DNA of 64,000 bases from Saprospiraceae bacterium (GTDB lineage: Bacteria; Bacteroidota; Bacteroidia; Chitinophagales; Saprospiraceae), in NCBI GenBank assembly GCA_016717265.1, contig JADKFX010000001.1:1996501-2060500 (forward strand), written 5' to 3'. The notes under the pieces are model-generated. The model made no database searches. It was not told where the DNA came from and saw only the letters and a program-made list of their open reading frames with translations. The position numbers were made by a program, and so were the translations under genes. The first letter of the stretch is position 1; every line of letters starts with the position of its first letter. Of the stretch, positions 9,540 to 18,196 are shown piece after piece.

Positions 9540-9611
9540 AGCTGTCATTTTAAGATTCTTTGCCGAGTCAAAGGCAGTTTCATTAAATAAAAATTATCTT
9601 CGCATGATTTT

Positions 9612-9619
9612 TAAGTTTG
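9612..9619 (+). promoter_or_regulatory. Candidate -7 promoter box (TAAGTTTG) before the Wzz-like gene
   Basis: Matches TAnnTTTG and lies about 60 bp before the ATG at 9680. No good -33 TTTG is present. If it is real, the upstream in-frame TTG at 9617 cannot be the start codon, which agrees with the protein family. Confidence 0.35.
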
Positions 9620-9679
9620 AATTCAAATATTACTGTAAATCAAACGTTTATATTTATTTGCGAATTAATACCCTCATGC

Positions 9680-10660
9680 ATGGAGATTTTAAGTTTTAAT
9701 GAATTATTGAGAATCATATTAAAGAATTTCAGACTGCTTTGCATTATTGCAATTTTGACAATTATTGGATCTGCAGTAGTCGCTTTAATTCTTCCTGTAT
9801 ATTTTAAATCGACCACAACGATTTTTCCTGTGAAATTGGCACAAGCTCCGGTAAATGAAACTGCTTTTAGGAGGGGAAATATTAGTGACTTTGGTGAAAC
9901 TGGAGAAGCGGAGCAAGCACTTGAAATATTAAATTCAAGTACTTTAATGGAGCGGGTCATTGATAAATTTGACCTGTATTCACATTATAAAATACCGAAG
10001 TCTGGTCAAGCTGCGAAATTCTTTGTTTTTAAGACATATGAAGGCAATGTTGATATCAAACGCACAAAATTTAATTCAATTCAAATTACAGTAAAAGATA
10101 GGGATCCAAAAATGGCTTCTGAAATGGCCAATTCTATTGCATCCTATTTGGATACCTTAAAGTATGAAATGGTGCAATTAAGAGCCAGGGAGTTAGTCAA
10201 CAGTCTTGAATTGCAACGGGACAAGCAACAGCGATTGATAGATAGTTTAAAAAAGGAAATGGACAAGATGACCAGTATCGGAATTATGAGTCAATTTCAA
10301 AGAGGCTATTTATTAGAAGCTTATGGTCAATCCGTTGGTGCAGAACGTGTTCAATTAAAAGCTTTAGTAGATTCGAATATTAAACTTGGGGAAGAATTTG
10401 ATCAACTTGAAAGAATTTATGATACTGAAATTGGAAATGTACTATTAATAAAGAAGTATCTATTACAAATAAAAGCAGATGGCGACATTCAATTCTCTCA
10501 AAAATTTGTGGTTGATGTAGCAGAACCTGCACAACGAAAGTCTTCTCCAGTGAGGTGGTTGGTTGTCATGGTCAGTTTGATTTCAGCAATGTTCATTTCC
10601 GTTGGATTATTATTAATCCAAAATCGCTGGCCAGAACTCAAGAAATTAATTTCAGCATAA
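9680..10660 (+). CDS. Wzz-like polysaccharide chain-length determinant (PCP family)
   Basis: I start at the ATG at 9680 (MEILSFNELLRIILKNFRLL), not the TTG at 9617, because family members begin shortly before the first membrane span. The layout is diagnostic: a span near residues 18-38 (LLCIIAILTIIGSAVVALIL), a periplasmic domain rich in coiled coil (about 150-260, with RELVNSLELQRDKQQRLIDSLKKEMDKM), and a second span near the C-terminus after PAQRKSSPVRWLVVMVSL, including the Pro-rich segment typical of Wzz. It has no cytoplasmic kinase domain. It should set polymer length for the O-antigen or exopolysaccharide made with its neighbours. It ends 10 bp before the next gene. Confidence 0.85.
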   Translation: MEILSFNELLRIILKNFRLLCIIAILTIIGSAVVALILPVYFKSTTTIFPVKLAQAPVNETAFRRGNISDFGETGEAEQALEILNSSTLMERVIDKFDLYSHYKIPKSGQAAKFFVFKTYEGNVDIKRTKFNSIQITVKDRDPKMASEMANSIASYLDTLKYEMVQLRARELVNSLELQRDKQQRLIDSLKKEMDKMTSIGIMSQFQRGYLLEAYGQSVGAERVQLKALVDSNIKLGEEFDQLERIYDTEIGNVLLIKKYLLQIKADGDIQFSQKFVVDVAEPAQRKSSPVRWLVVMVSLISAMFISVGLLLIQNRWPELKKLISA

Positions 10661-10670
10661 TTATCACCGA

Positions 10671-12086
10671 ATGAATTGGAGCAAAGGACAGATCCTGCTC
10701 ATTGTATTTATTACAATGGGAATTGTATTTGTTTCTTTTTATTTTGAACTTTATGTTCTGTTATTTATACCATTGGTCTTTTTATTAGGCTCAATAATTT
10801 TTTTTAAACCTGATTTATTATTTTTTTGCCTTGCATTTTTAACGCCCCTATCCATAAATCCAGCGGATGCTGAATTGGGTAAATTGAGTTTATCTTTACC
10901 AACAGAACCCATTGCTGCTGTCTTAGTATTGTTGTTTTTCTTGTTGTTTTTTACGACTGAAAAGGTGGATAAGAAATTTCTTTTGCATCCAATTAGCTGG
11001 CTACTTTATATTTATTTCGCATGGTTGTTGGTTACAAGTTTTACCAGTGTTGATAAAGTTGTTTCTATCAAATTTGTAATTGCAAAATTGTGGTTTATAA
11101 TTCCATGTTATTTTTTAGCTGCAATTTATTTTAAGGAACCAAAAAATATTTATACTTATTTGTATCTGTTTGTGTTCGGTTTAAGCCTGGTTGCGATGTT
11201 CAATATTGTCCATTTAGCTACCTATGGTTTTGAAGATAAGCCGTCTCAATGGACGATGCAACCCTTTTTTAAAGATCATACTATTTTAGGTGCAATACTT
11301 GCTTTGGTAATACCTCTTAGCTTTGGATTAATTAGACTGGATAGAGGAAATAAATTTCGTCAGATAAGTTTGTTTGGATTTACACTCATTTTATTGACTT
11401 GTTTGGTTGTGACATTTTCAAGAGCTGCATGGGTAAGTATCATTCCAGCTTTATTGTTGTTTCTAATTTTGTTTTTCAAGTTGCGTTTTAAATACGTTTT
11501 AATGCTGGTTGGATTTGGTTTATTTTATTTGTTTTCAAATTTGGATGTGATCCTTATGGATTTGGAGCATAATAAAGTGGCTGGTAGTGATGATGTTATT
11601 GAAAATGCTGAATCCATTTCTAATATAAGTACAGATCCTTCAAATCTTGAGCGAATTAACAGATGGGCCTGTGCCATCGAAATGTGGAAGGATAAGCCTT
11701 ATTTTGGATGGGGACCTGGTACCTATATGTTTGAATATGCTCCATTTCAGTTACGAGGGAATTATACAGCGATCAGTACAAATTTTGGTGATGTAGGAAA
11801 TGCGCATAGTGAATATTTGGGTCCTTTAGCGGAAACTGGTGTTCTGGGGCTATTAATTTTTGCTGCTTTGTTTGTTATGGTTTTCGTTTTTGGGTTTCGT
11901 GCCTACTTCCGAAGTACAATAAAAGCGGAAAAAATCTTACTGAGTACAGTTATGTGCGCTTTAATTACCTATTTCGTTCATGGATTTTTAAATAATTTTC
12001 TAGATACCGATAAAGCAAGTAATATCTTTTGGCCTTTAATTGCAATAATTGTGGTAATGGACCTTAAATTGACCAAAACGAAATAA
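10671..12086 (+). CDS. O-antigen ligase / polymerase family membrane protein
   Basis: 471 residues with about ten to twelve hydrophobic spans. The Wzy_C/WaaL signature is present as a span followed by VTFSRAAWVSIIPALLLF (the conserved S-R near a membrane face), and a large periplasmic loop containing NRWACAIEMWKDKPYFGWGPGTY and, later, AHSEYLGPLAETGVLG; the loop His and the GxGxG-type motif match the O-antigen ligase/polymerase superfamily. It joins or polymerises undecaprenyl-linked glycans at the periplasmic face of the inner membrane. Sequence alone does not separate ligase from polymerase. Position directly after Wzz supports a joint function in surface polysaccharide assembly. Confidence 0.88.
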   Translation: MNWSKGQILLIVFITMGIVFVSFYFELYVLLFIPLVFLLGSIIFFKPDLLFFCLAFLTPLSINPADAELGKLSLSLPTEPIAAVLVLLFFLLFFTTEKVDKKFLLHPISWLLYIYFAWLLVTSFTSVDKVVSIKFVIAKLWFIIPCYFLAAIYFKEPKNIYTYLYLFVFGLSLVAMFNIVHLATYGFEDKPSQWTMQPFFKDHTILGAILALVIPLSFGLIRLDRGNKFRQISLFGFTLILLTCLVVTFSRAAWVSIIPALLLFLILFFKLRFKYVLMLVGFGLFYLFSNLDVILMDLEHNKVAGSDDVIENAESISNISTDPSNLERINRWACAIEMWKDKPYFGWGPGTYMFEYAPFQLRGNYTAISTNFGDVGNAHSEYLGPLAETGVLGLLIFAALFVMVFVFGFRAYFRSTIKAEKILLSTVMCALITYFVHGFLNNFLDTDKASNIFWPLIAIIVVMDLKLTKTK

Positions 12087-12212
12087 TGATCCTTATGGTC
12101 ATCAATACTTCCATTTTTATACTGAAATAATTATCTTTATTTTAAGGCATGATTTTTGAACAATTGTTCTTTATTTTGTTATTATTTTTTTTGTCATTGT
12201 ATAATTAAAATC

Positions 12213-13277
12213 GTGATTGTGGATATTGAAAATAGTAAAATCACTTATTTAGACAGAAATGAGCATCAGTATGGTCCTGCTCCGGCTTGTTTTGAAGCTT
12301 TGCATAAAATCGATTCGGTAATGTTGAGTGAATATTCCCGGGATCATGCTTTTGGATATAAGAGTCCTATCACCAAAAGACTTTCTGATGATCTAGGGAT
12401 TGATGAAAAAGATATTATGTTAGGTTTTGGGGGTGAGGATATACTGAAGCAGGCAGTGCATTGTTATATTCATAAGAATGATAAAATTCTGATACCAACC
12501 TATTCTTGGTGGTATTATAAGAAAATCGTAGATGAAGTTGAAGGTATCAAAATTGAATATCCAATTGTGGAAGGGGAGGATTCCTTTTATTATGATATAG
12601 AAGGTATGATCCGTATATATGAAGAGCATAAACCAAAGCTTGTGCTGATCAGTTCGCCGAATAATCCAACTGGAAATCGGCTTGAACTTGATCAATTGAA
12701 AGGCATTTTATCAAGAATGAAAGAAACGGTTGTTGTAATTGATGAAGCCTATGCATTTTTCTATAGTAAGGATACAAGTTATTTGAAAGAGATTGTGCAA
12801 GAGTTTCCCAATGTAATGATTATTCGGACGTTTTCAAAATATTTCGGACTCGCAGGGGTTAGAATTGGATTTGCATTAATGGGTAAAAATCATGATCGAT
12901 TTTCTTTATTTAGCGCCCGTTATTTAGGATATAATCGCGTTTCAGAAATTATGGCTATTGCAGCTTTGGATTCTCCTGAATATTACGATGATATTCGAAA
13001 GAAAATGACGGCAGATATGGAAATGTTTAAAACAGAGTTTAATAAAATTTCAGGTTTTAAAGCATATACTTCTTTTGCAAATTTTATTCTTGTAAAGATC
13101 CCTGTTGAAATAAAGGATGGCTTAAAAAAATATTTGACGGAACGAAATATGATTATTAAGTTTATGGCTGAAGATGGATTATTTAATCATTTGCGAATCA
13201 CCATTGGTACCCAGGATCAGAATAAGTCGCTTATGGAAATGATTAAGAACTACCTACTAGATATTGACTACCGGTGA
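12213..13277 (+). CDS. HisC-like fold-type I aminotransferase
   Basis: PLP-dependent aminotransferase of the histidinol-phosphate aminotransferase group. SSPNNPTGN binds PLP, VVIDEAYAFF follows, and the Schiff-base lysine is in RTFSKYFGLAGVRIGFA (K209 from this start). The frame is open upstream to a TTG at 12156, but those 19 codons are Cys/Phe-rich and unlike the family. GTG at 12213 or 12219 is a better start because LDRNEHQYGPAP, the family opening, follows closely. The substrate is unknown; since it is translationally linked (GTGA overlap) to a CDP-alcohol phosphotransferase and followed by a cytidylyltransferase, I infer it makes or uses an amino-alcohol or amino-acid phosphate for a head group rather than histidine. 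No his genes are nearby. Confidence 0.85.
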   Translation: MIVDIENSKITYLDRNEHQYGPAPACFEALHKIDSVMLSEYSRDHAFGYKSPITKRLSDDLGIDEKDIMLGFGGEDILKQAVHCYIHKNDKILIPTYSWWYYKKIVDEVEGIKIEYPIVEGEDSFYYDIEGMIRIYEEHKPKLVLISSPNNPTGNRLELDQLKGILSRMKETVVVIDEAYAFFYSKDTSYLKEIVQEFPNVMIIRTFSKYFGLAGVRIGFALMGKNHDRFSLFSARYLGYNRVSEIMAIAALDSPEYYDDIRKKMTADMEMFKTEFNKISGFKAYTSFANFILVKIPVEIKDGLKKYLTERNMIIKFMAEDGLFNHLRITIGTQDQNKSLMEMIKNYLLDIDYR

Positions 13278-14140
13278 GCTGGTTAACAGACTATAAGAGT
13301 TCAATTAAAATGGTAGCGGTCGAAGAGTATTTTGACTTGTATTTCTATAGACCCTTCGCATTTGTCCTGGTTAAATTAATTTACCCTACCAACATAACAC
13401 CAAATCAACTAACGCTGGCAGCTATTGGTTTAGGCATAATTGCAGGGTTTCAGTATGCTCAGGGAATTCCAAATGGATTTATTTACGGAGCTGTTTTTTT
13501 TGTCCTGTATAACATTGTCGATTGCAGTGATGGGCAATTGGCCAGATTAAAAAAGAATGGAACCTACGTCGGTAGAATTATTGATGGTATTGCAGATTAT
13601 ATAGCTACTTCGGCAGTGTATATTGGGATTGGAATAGGCTTTGCAAATCATCAAACGAATCCTTCTTATTGGTGGTCAATCATTGTATTAGCGGGATTAA
13701 GTACCATCATCCAATCTGTGTTGGTTGATTATTATAGAAACCGATTTTTAGATTTTGTGCTTCAGCGTAAAAGTACCTTTGAAGATGAATTAGATGCATA
13801 TAAGGATGAATATCAAAAAATTAAATACCAAAAAAATAAATGGCTAGATCGTCTAATCATAGATGTATATATAAAATATTCCAACTTTCAAAGCAAGCTT
13901 ATATCAAAAAAGCAGTCAGAAAAATTATTTTCAGCAGACCCTCAAGATTACTATCAAAAGAATAAAGTCCCCATACGCTTTTGGGTTTCAATAGGACCAA
14001 CTTCACAAATTACCTTATTAGTAATTTGCTCTTTTTTTAACCGTTTGGATTTGTTTTTTTGGATATTGATATTTGGATTTAACAGTGTGGCCGCAATGAT
14101 GTGGTTTGTGCAGCGGAATATTGACAAAACCTTTAGATAA
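13274..14140 (+). CDS. CDP-alcohol phosphotransferase
   Basis: 288 residues, multipass. The complete family motif D-x2-DG-x2-AR-x8-G-x3-D-x3-D is visible: D83, D86-G87, A90-R91, G100, D104, D108. Enzymes of this family displace CMP from a CDP-alcohol by an acceptor hydroxyl in the membrane, making phospholipids or related phosphodiesters. The start is GTG (13274), overlapping the stop of the aminotransferase by 4 nt, which indicates coupled translation. After the motif, an unusually long hydrophilic segment (about 155-215, rich in Lys, Gln and Tyr) separates the membrane spans. The genes on both sides suggest that the CDP-activated head group is made by the cytidylyltransferase at 14150. Confidence 0.9.
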   Translation: MSWLTDYKSSIKMVAVEEYFDLYFYRPFAFVLVKLIYPTNITPNQLTLAAIGLGIIAGFQYAQGIPNGFIYGAVFFVLYNIVDCSDGQLARLKKNGTYVGRIIDGIADYIATSAVYIGIGIGFANHQTNPSYWWSIIVLAGLSTIIQSVLVDYYRNRFLDFVLQRKSTFEDELDAYKDEYQKIKYQKNKWLDRLIIDVYIKYSNFQSKLISKKQSEKLFSADPQDYYQKNKVPIRFWVSIGPTSQITLLVICSFFNRLDLFFWILIFGFNSVAAMMWFVQRNIDKTFR

Positions 14141-14149
14141 AATTGTTTC

Positions 14150-14878
14150 ATGAAAGCTTTAATTTTAGCAGCAGGGACATCAACCCGTTTAAGACCTTTA
14201 ACAGATGAAACCCCTAAATGTCTGCTAAACGTTGGTGATAAAAGTATACTGGCCTTGGCCATTGATAATCTTATTGCTAATAACATTACAGAGCTTGTTG
14301 TTGTAACCGGTTATTTGGAACAACAAATAAAAGATTTTATTACTTCTGAGTATAAAGAACTTAATGTAAACTTTATTTATAATGAGGTATATGCATCAAC
14401 TAATAATATTTATTCATTATGGTTAGCAAAAAAGGCATTTGAAGGAGAAGATATGCTTTTATTGGATAGCGATATTATTTTTCATAAGGATATTATTTCA
14501 AAACTTATTGCATCAAGTTATAAAAATTGTCTGGCATTAAAAAAACATGAACTGCAGGATGAAGAAATAAAGGTAAAAGTGGATGCAAAGGGACGTATTC
14601 TTGAAATTGGAAAAACGGTTAATATCCAAGAAGCGATTGGAGAATCTATTGGAATTGAAAAATTTGATAAATCTCTGGTGAAAAAATTATTTGCGATTCT
14701 TGATCCTAAAATTGAAATTGAGAAACAGGTTAATATATTTTATGAAGCTGCTTTTCAGGATTTAATGGATGCTGGCGAAGATGTTTATATTGTTGATGTT
14801 AGTGAACACATTTGTATGGAAATTGATACTGCATCAGATTTGGAGGTAGCCCGAAAAATGATTTCCGGTTTAACATAA
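14150..14878 (+). CDS. Phosphocholine/phosphonate-type cytidylyltransferase (LicC/PntC-like)
   Basis: 242 residues. The nucleotide-binding N-terminus MKALILAAGTSTRLRPLT...PKCLL is that of sugar-phosphate and alcohol-phosphate nucleotidyltransferases. The features TNNIYSLWLAKK, LLLDSDIIF (metal-binding Asp), FYEAAFQDL and CMEIDTASDLEVA are those of the group containing LicC (CTP:phosphocholine) and PntC (CTP:phosphonate) rather than of glucose-1-phosphate enzymes. It should therefore activate a small phosphorylated amino alcohol or phosphonate as a CDP-derivative for the adjacent CDP-alcohol phosphotransferase. The exact substrate cannot be read from sequence. Confidence 0.85.
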   Translation: MKALILAAGTSTRLRPLTDETPKCLLNVGDKSILALAIDNLIANNITELVVVTGYLEQQIKDFITSEYKELNVNFIYNEVYASTNNIYSLWLAKKAFEGEDMLLLDSDIIFHKDIISKLIASSYKNCLALKKHELQDEEIKVKVDAKGRILEIGKTVNIQEAIGESIGIEKFDKSLVKKLFAILDPKIEIEKQVNIFYEAAFQDLMDAGEDVYIVDVSEHICMEIDTASDLEVARKMISGLT

Positions 14879-14886
14879 ACTTTTCT

Positions 14887-15738
14887 ATGAATTTAGACCT
14901 ATCCGGAAATTTAATTATTATCTCAGTCATTGGCTTACTAGTAGGGATTATTTTTTCAATACCGGTAGCGGGTCCTACAAGTATTGTAATTGCCTCAAAT
15001 GCATTGAAGGGCAGGATTCGATATTGTATTTTACTTTGTATCGGTGCTTCCTTTGCTGATTTAGTATATGTTTTTATTTCAGTTTATGGGTTGACAATGT
15101 TTTATGATTTGTACAAACCTTACATACCATATGTCCTTATGGTCGGTTCCGTGTTTGTAATTTATATGGGGTATAAAATTGCAAAGTCTCCTTTGGATTT
15201 GGAGCATATTGATGAATCTAAAAAACTAGGTTTTTCGAAAATCAAAGAGAAGCAAAGTGGTTTTATTACAGGTATCTTATTAGGCTTTATTAATCCGACT
15301 TTGATTGTAGGTTGGATGAGTACTTCCTTTGTGATATTTTCAATGTTGGCTTCTTATGGATTTAATACAGGGGGCTTAGACCAGAATCCAAGTATGAATC
15401 AGAAAGAGCTACATCAGAATCAATCACAGATGCTGAAGGATAGTAGCATTTTTCATTTGAACAAGGAGCAGGGTGAAGAAGGATCTAGTCGCTCACCTTT
15501 AATTAATTATTCAAATTATTATCCAAGCTCATACCCGATCTTATTAAGTTTATTTTATGCTCTATCAGTAGCTATTGGAAGTATCATTTGGTTTTATTAC
15601 ATGACCTTATTTTTAGCGAAATTCAGGCATCGGTTTAATATAAAAATTATTCAAGCTACCATTCGGGGACTAGGAATAGCACTAGCCTTGTTAGGTCTTT
15701 TTTTAGGATATAAAGGGGTTGTATTATTATCCGTATGA
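14887..15738 (+). CDS. LysE/RhtB-like membrane transporter with a long inserted loop
   Basis: 283 residues. The N-terminal half has the LysE hallmark of a span followed by IPVAGPTSIVIASNALKGR and further spans (IRYCILLCIGASFADLVYVF; YVLMVGSVFVIYMGYKI), and the C-terminal half has two more spans ending in ALLGLFLGYKGV. LysE-type proteins export amino acids or small zwitterions. Between spans lies a hydrophilic segment of about 55 residues (about 160-218, with NQKELHQNQSQMLKDSS and GEEGSSRSP) that the compact ~200-residue family does not normally have. It ends the run of genes beginning at 7474 (only 8 bp after the cytidylyltransferase), so it may move a precursor or product of the head-group pathway. 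Confidence 0.8.
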   Translation: MNLDLSGNLIIISVIGLLVGIIFSIPVAGPTSIVIASNALKGRIRYCILLCIGASFADLVYVFISVYGLTMFYDLYKPYIPYVLMVGSVFVIYMGYKIAKSPLDLEHIDESKKLGFSKIKEKQSGFITGILLGFINPTLIVGWMSTSFVIFSMLASYGFNTGGLDQNPSMNQKELHQNQSQMLKDSSIFHLNKEQGEEGSSRSPLINYSNYYPSSYPILLSLFYALSVAIGSIIWFYYMTLFLAKFRHRFNIKIIQATIRGLGIALALLGLFLGYKGVVLLSV

Positions 15739-15845
15739 AGATTTTGGATTCTGTTTATTTGACCTTGCAATAATCAATGTTATGGTTTCGTTTTCATTTT
15801 GATAAATAGTAATCAGAGTTCGTTTGTACTTTAATATTCATAAAT

Positions 15846-16442
15846 TTGATAAAGGGATTTGCAGTATTCGTTGTTTTATTATTAGGTTCTGTTTTGTTGG
15901 CTCAGACATTACCAAAACTGGATCGTTTTAATGGGACCCGATCGAATGATAAAGTATTTTTGGAATGGGTAATTTCTGCAGGCAGTACATGTAATGGGAT
16001 TCAACTTTATAGATCAACGGATACTATTAATTTTGAATTAATCGAAAGTATACTTGGTGATTGTGGTAATTTAGCATTTGCTCAATTGTATAATTACACA
16101 GATATAAAACCAGAAAAAAACAAAACAAACTATTATCGTTTAGAAACCGGTTCCAGAGTTTTTTCAAAAATTGTTTCCATTGATTTTCTGGATTATTTCA
16201 ATGGATATCAAATAAGGCCTAACCCACTTCAAGATAGAGCACGGCTTTATTTTGAAAATCCAAATCGAAGTAAATTTCAATTTAATTTACTGAATCAATT
16301 CGGTACAGATATCGTTGAGCAATTTACAAATGAAGAATACTTTCAACTTGAGCTTGGACATTTAATACCTGGCATCTATTTTTTTATAGTATATGATGCC
16401 CTCAGAAATTCTACAATTAAAGGAAATTTATTAATTCAATAA
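15846..16442 (+). CDS. Small T9SS-exported protein
   Basis: 198 residues with a signal peptide (KGFAVFVVLLLGSVLLAQ) and a C-terminal T9SS type A sorting domain beginning at YQIRPNPLQDRARLYF. The 100 residues between form a fibronectin-like beta sandwich (NGTRSNDKVFLEWVISAG and later KNKTNYYRLE is the common pattern of such modules preceding T9SS tails). The only start in the open frame is TTG (15846). Function unknown; possibly cell-surface or secreted. Confidence 0.75.
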   Translation: MIKGFAVFVVLLLGSVLLAQTLPKLDRFNGTRSNDKVFLEWVISAGSTCNGIQLYRSTDTINFELIESILGDCGNLAFAQLYNYTDIKPEKNKTNYYRLETGSRVFSKIVSIDFLDYFNGYQIRPNPLQDRARLYFENPNRSKFQFNLLNQFGTDIVEQFTNEEYFQLELGHLIPGIYFFIVYDALRNSTIKGNLLIQ

Positions 16443-16561
16443 TTGGAATAATTGATTCCGCTTAGGCAACTAAATGCTGTCATTATAGATAGAAACGAAT
16501 GCATTCATGCCTTTTGTATTAGTCAAATTTTAGTAAAAAAATGTTAACAAAATAAATCAGA

Positions 16562-18049
16562 TTATTCAAATGCTTTGTGCAGGCATTGAATCATTTTTTC
16601 TTTCATATTTCGATCTTTGTTTTCATCTTTAAATTTGATTTGGCCTTTAGAATACTCAAGGATATAATCTTTCATCCAATCATTAAAATTCAATGCAAGT
16701 TGTTTTATACTTTCTGCCAAATACATAATTTCACGATCGGTTAGGGTAGGGTGAATTGAAATTCTAATCCAGCCTGGTTTAGAGGAATAATCCCCATGGT
16801 TTATAAGGTCTGTAATTTTATGGGAGGTTTCTACATTTACATGGAGAAGGTAATGTCCGTATGTTCCAGCGCAGGAACAACCTCCTCGGGACTGTATACC
16901 GAATTTGTCATTTAATAATTTTACGCCGGCATTATAGTGTAAACCTTCAATATAAAACGAAAGAATACCCAAACGTTCTTTATGCTGTTCTGCTAGAATA
17001 TGTATATTTGATATTTCTGAAAGTGTCTTCCAAATAATTTCCATTTGTTCTTTTTCACGCAATAAGATATTATTGATTCCCATTTCTTCTTTAAGCTGAA
17101 TGCACATTGCAACTTTAATCGTTTGAAGGAATGCAGGAGTACCGCCATCTTCGCGTTCTTCGATATTGTCTAAAAATTTATGTTCTCCCCAAGGATTTGT
17201 CCAATCAACGGTTCCGCCTCCAGGATCGTCGGGAATAGCGTTTGAATAGAGAGCGCTATTAAAAATTAAAATGCCGGTACTACCTGGTCCACCTAAAAAT
17301 TTGTGCGGAGAAAAGTAAATAGCATCTAAATGTGTAGCTTTTTCTAATGGATGCATATCCATGTGAACATAAGGAGCGGAGCATGCAAAATCTACAAAAC
17401 AAAATCCATTATAGGTATGTATTAATTTTGCGATTTCATGATAGGGTGTCATGATTCCGGTTACATTGGAGCACGCAGTGATTGCTGCATATTTGGTTTT
17501 TCGAGAACTATATTTTCGAAGGAGTGCTTCAAAATTTTCGAGTGACACAAGTCCGTTTTCATCTGGAGGAATAATTTCTACATCTGCAATCGTTTCGATC
17601 CAACTTGTTTGATTGGAATGATGCTCCATATGCGTTATAAAAACGATCGGTCTATCCTGTTCTGAAATTTCAAATTTGTTTTTAAATCGTTCGTGAATCC
17701 GGAGTCCTAAAATTCTTAAAAATTTATTAGTTACACCTGTCATCCCGGCATTTGATGAAATCAGAACATCGTATTCATTTGCATTTACATGTTTTTTAAT
17801 AATAGCTTGAGCTTCATGATAGGCATAGGTCATTGCCATTCCGGTTGCGCTTGTTTCAGAATGCGTATTGGCCACAAAAGGCATGATCTCATTTTGAATG
17901 CGTTCTTCAATAAGTTTGTAGTTTCTACCGCTTGCAGTCCAATCAGCATAAAGTATTTTTTTTGTATCCCCGAAGACAGTTTCAATACATTGATCAATAC
18001 CAATGATATGCTTTCTAAACTTTAAGAAATACGCTTCCATATTGATCAT
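16562..18049 (-). CDS. Class V aminotransferase (cysteine-desulfurase-like)
   Basis: 495 residues, fold-type I PLP enzyme. The PLP lysine is K250 in YFSPHKFLGGPGSTGILIF, preceded by VDFACSAPYVHMD; the C-terminal region carries SRGGCSCAGTYGHY (C391, C393), at the place of the active cysteine loop of SufS/CsdA-like enzymes. NTHSETSATG near the N-terminus is also family-like. It may be a desulfurase or an isopenicillin-epimerase-like enzyme; the double Cys motif is unusual for SufS, and no suf/isc genes are adjacent. ATG at 18049; an alternative in-frame ATG lies at 18040. Convergent with the small T9SS gene upstream in coordinates. Confidence 0.85.
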   Translation of the reverse strand: MINMEAYFLKFRKHIIGIDQCIETVFGDTKKILYADWTASGRNYKLIEERIQNEIMPFVANTHSETSATGMAMTYAYHEAQAIIKKHVNANEYDVLISSNAGMTGVTNKFLRILGLRIHERFKNKFEISEQDRPIVFITHMEHHSNQTSWIETIADVEIIPPDENGLVSLENFEALLRKYSSRKTKYAAITACSNVTGIMTPYHEIAKLIHTYNGFCFVDFACSAPYVHMDMHPLEKATHLDAIYFSPHKFLGGPGSTGILIFNSALYSNAIPDDPGGGTVDWTNPWGEHKFLDNIEEREDGGTPAFLQTIKVAMCIQLKEEMGINNILLREKEQMEIIWKTLSEISNIHILAEQHKERLGILSFYIEGLHYNAGVKLLNDKFGIQSRGGCSCAGTYGHYLLHVNVETSHKITDLINHGDYSSKPGWIRISIHPTLTDREIMYLAESIKQLALNFNDWMKDYILEYSKGQIKFKDENKDRNMKEKMIQCLHKAFE

Positions 18050-18196
18050 TTCGGGACTTTTTGTTGGACTTTTTGAAGATTCGAGAATTCTTATTATGCA
18101 AAGATGGCAGTTTCAGTGAAATTGACCAAATCTCATTTCCGCTCTCTTTTTATCTAAATTTCAAAAAATACCTGCAATTATACTGTATTTATAGCT

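Noticed and set aside
12149..12208. 19-codon hydrophobic frame before the aminotransferase
   Set aside because: Too short and low-complexity (Phe/Leu in an AT-rich region); no leader-peptide features such as a run of regulatory codons or a following attenuator hairpin.
16445..16460. Terminator between the convergent genes at 16.4-16.6 kb
   Set aside because: A 5-bp stem GGAAT/ATTCC without a T-run; too weak.
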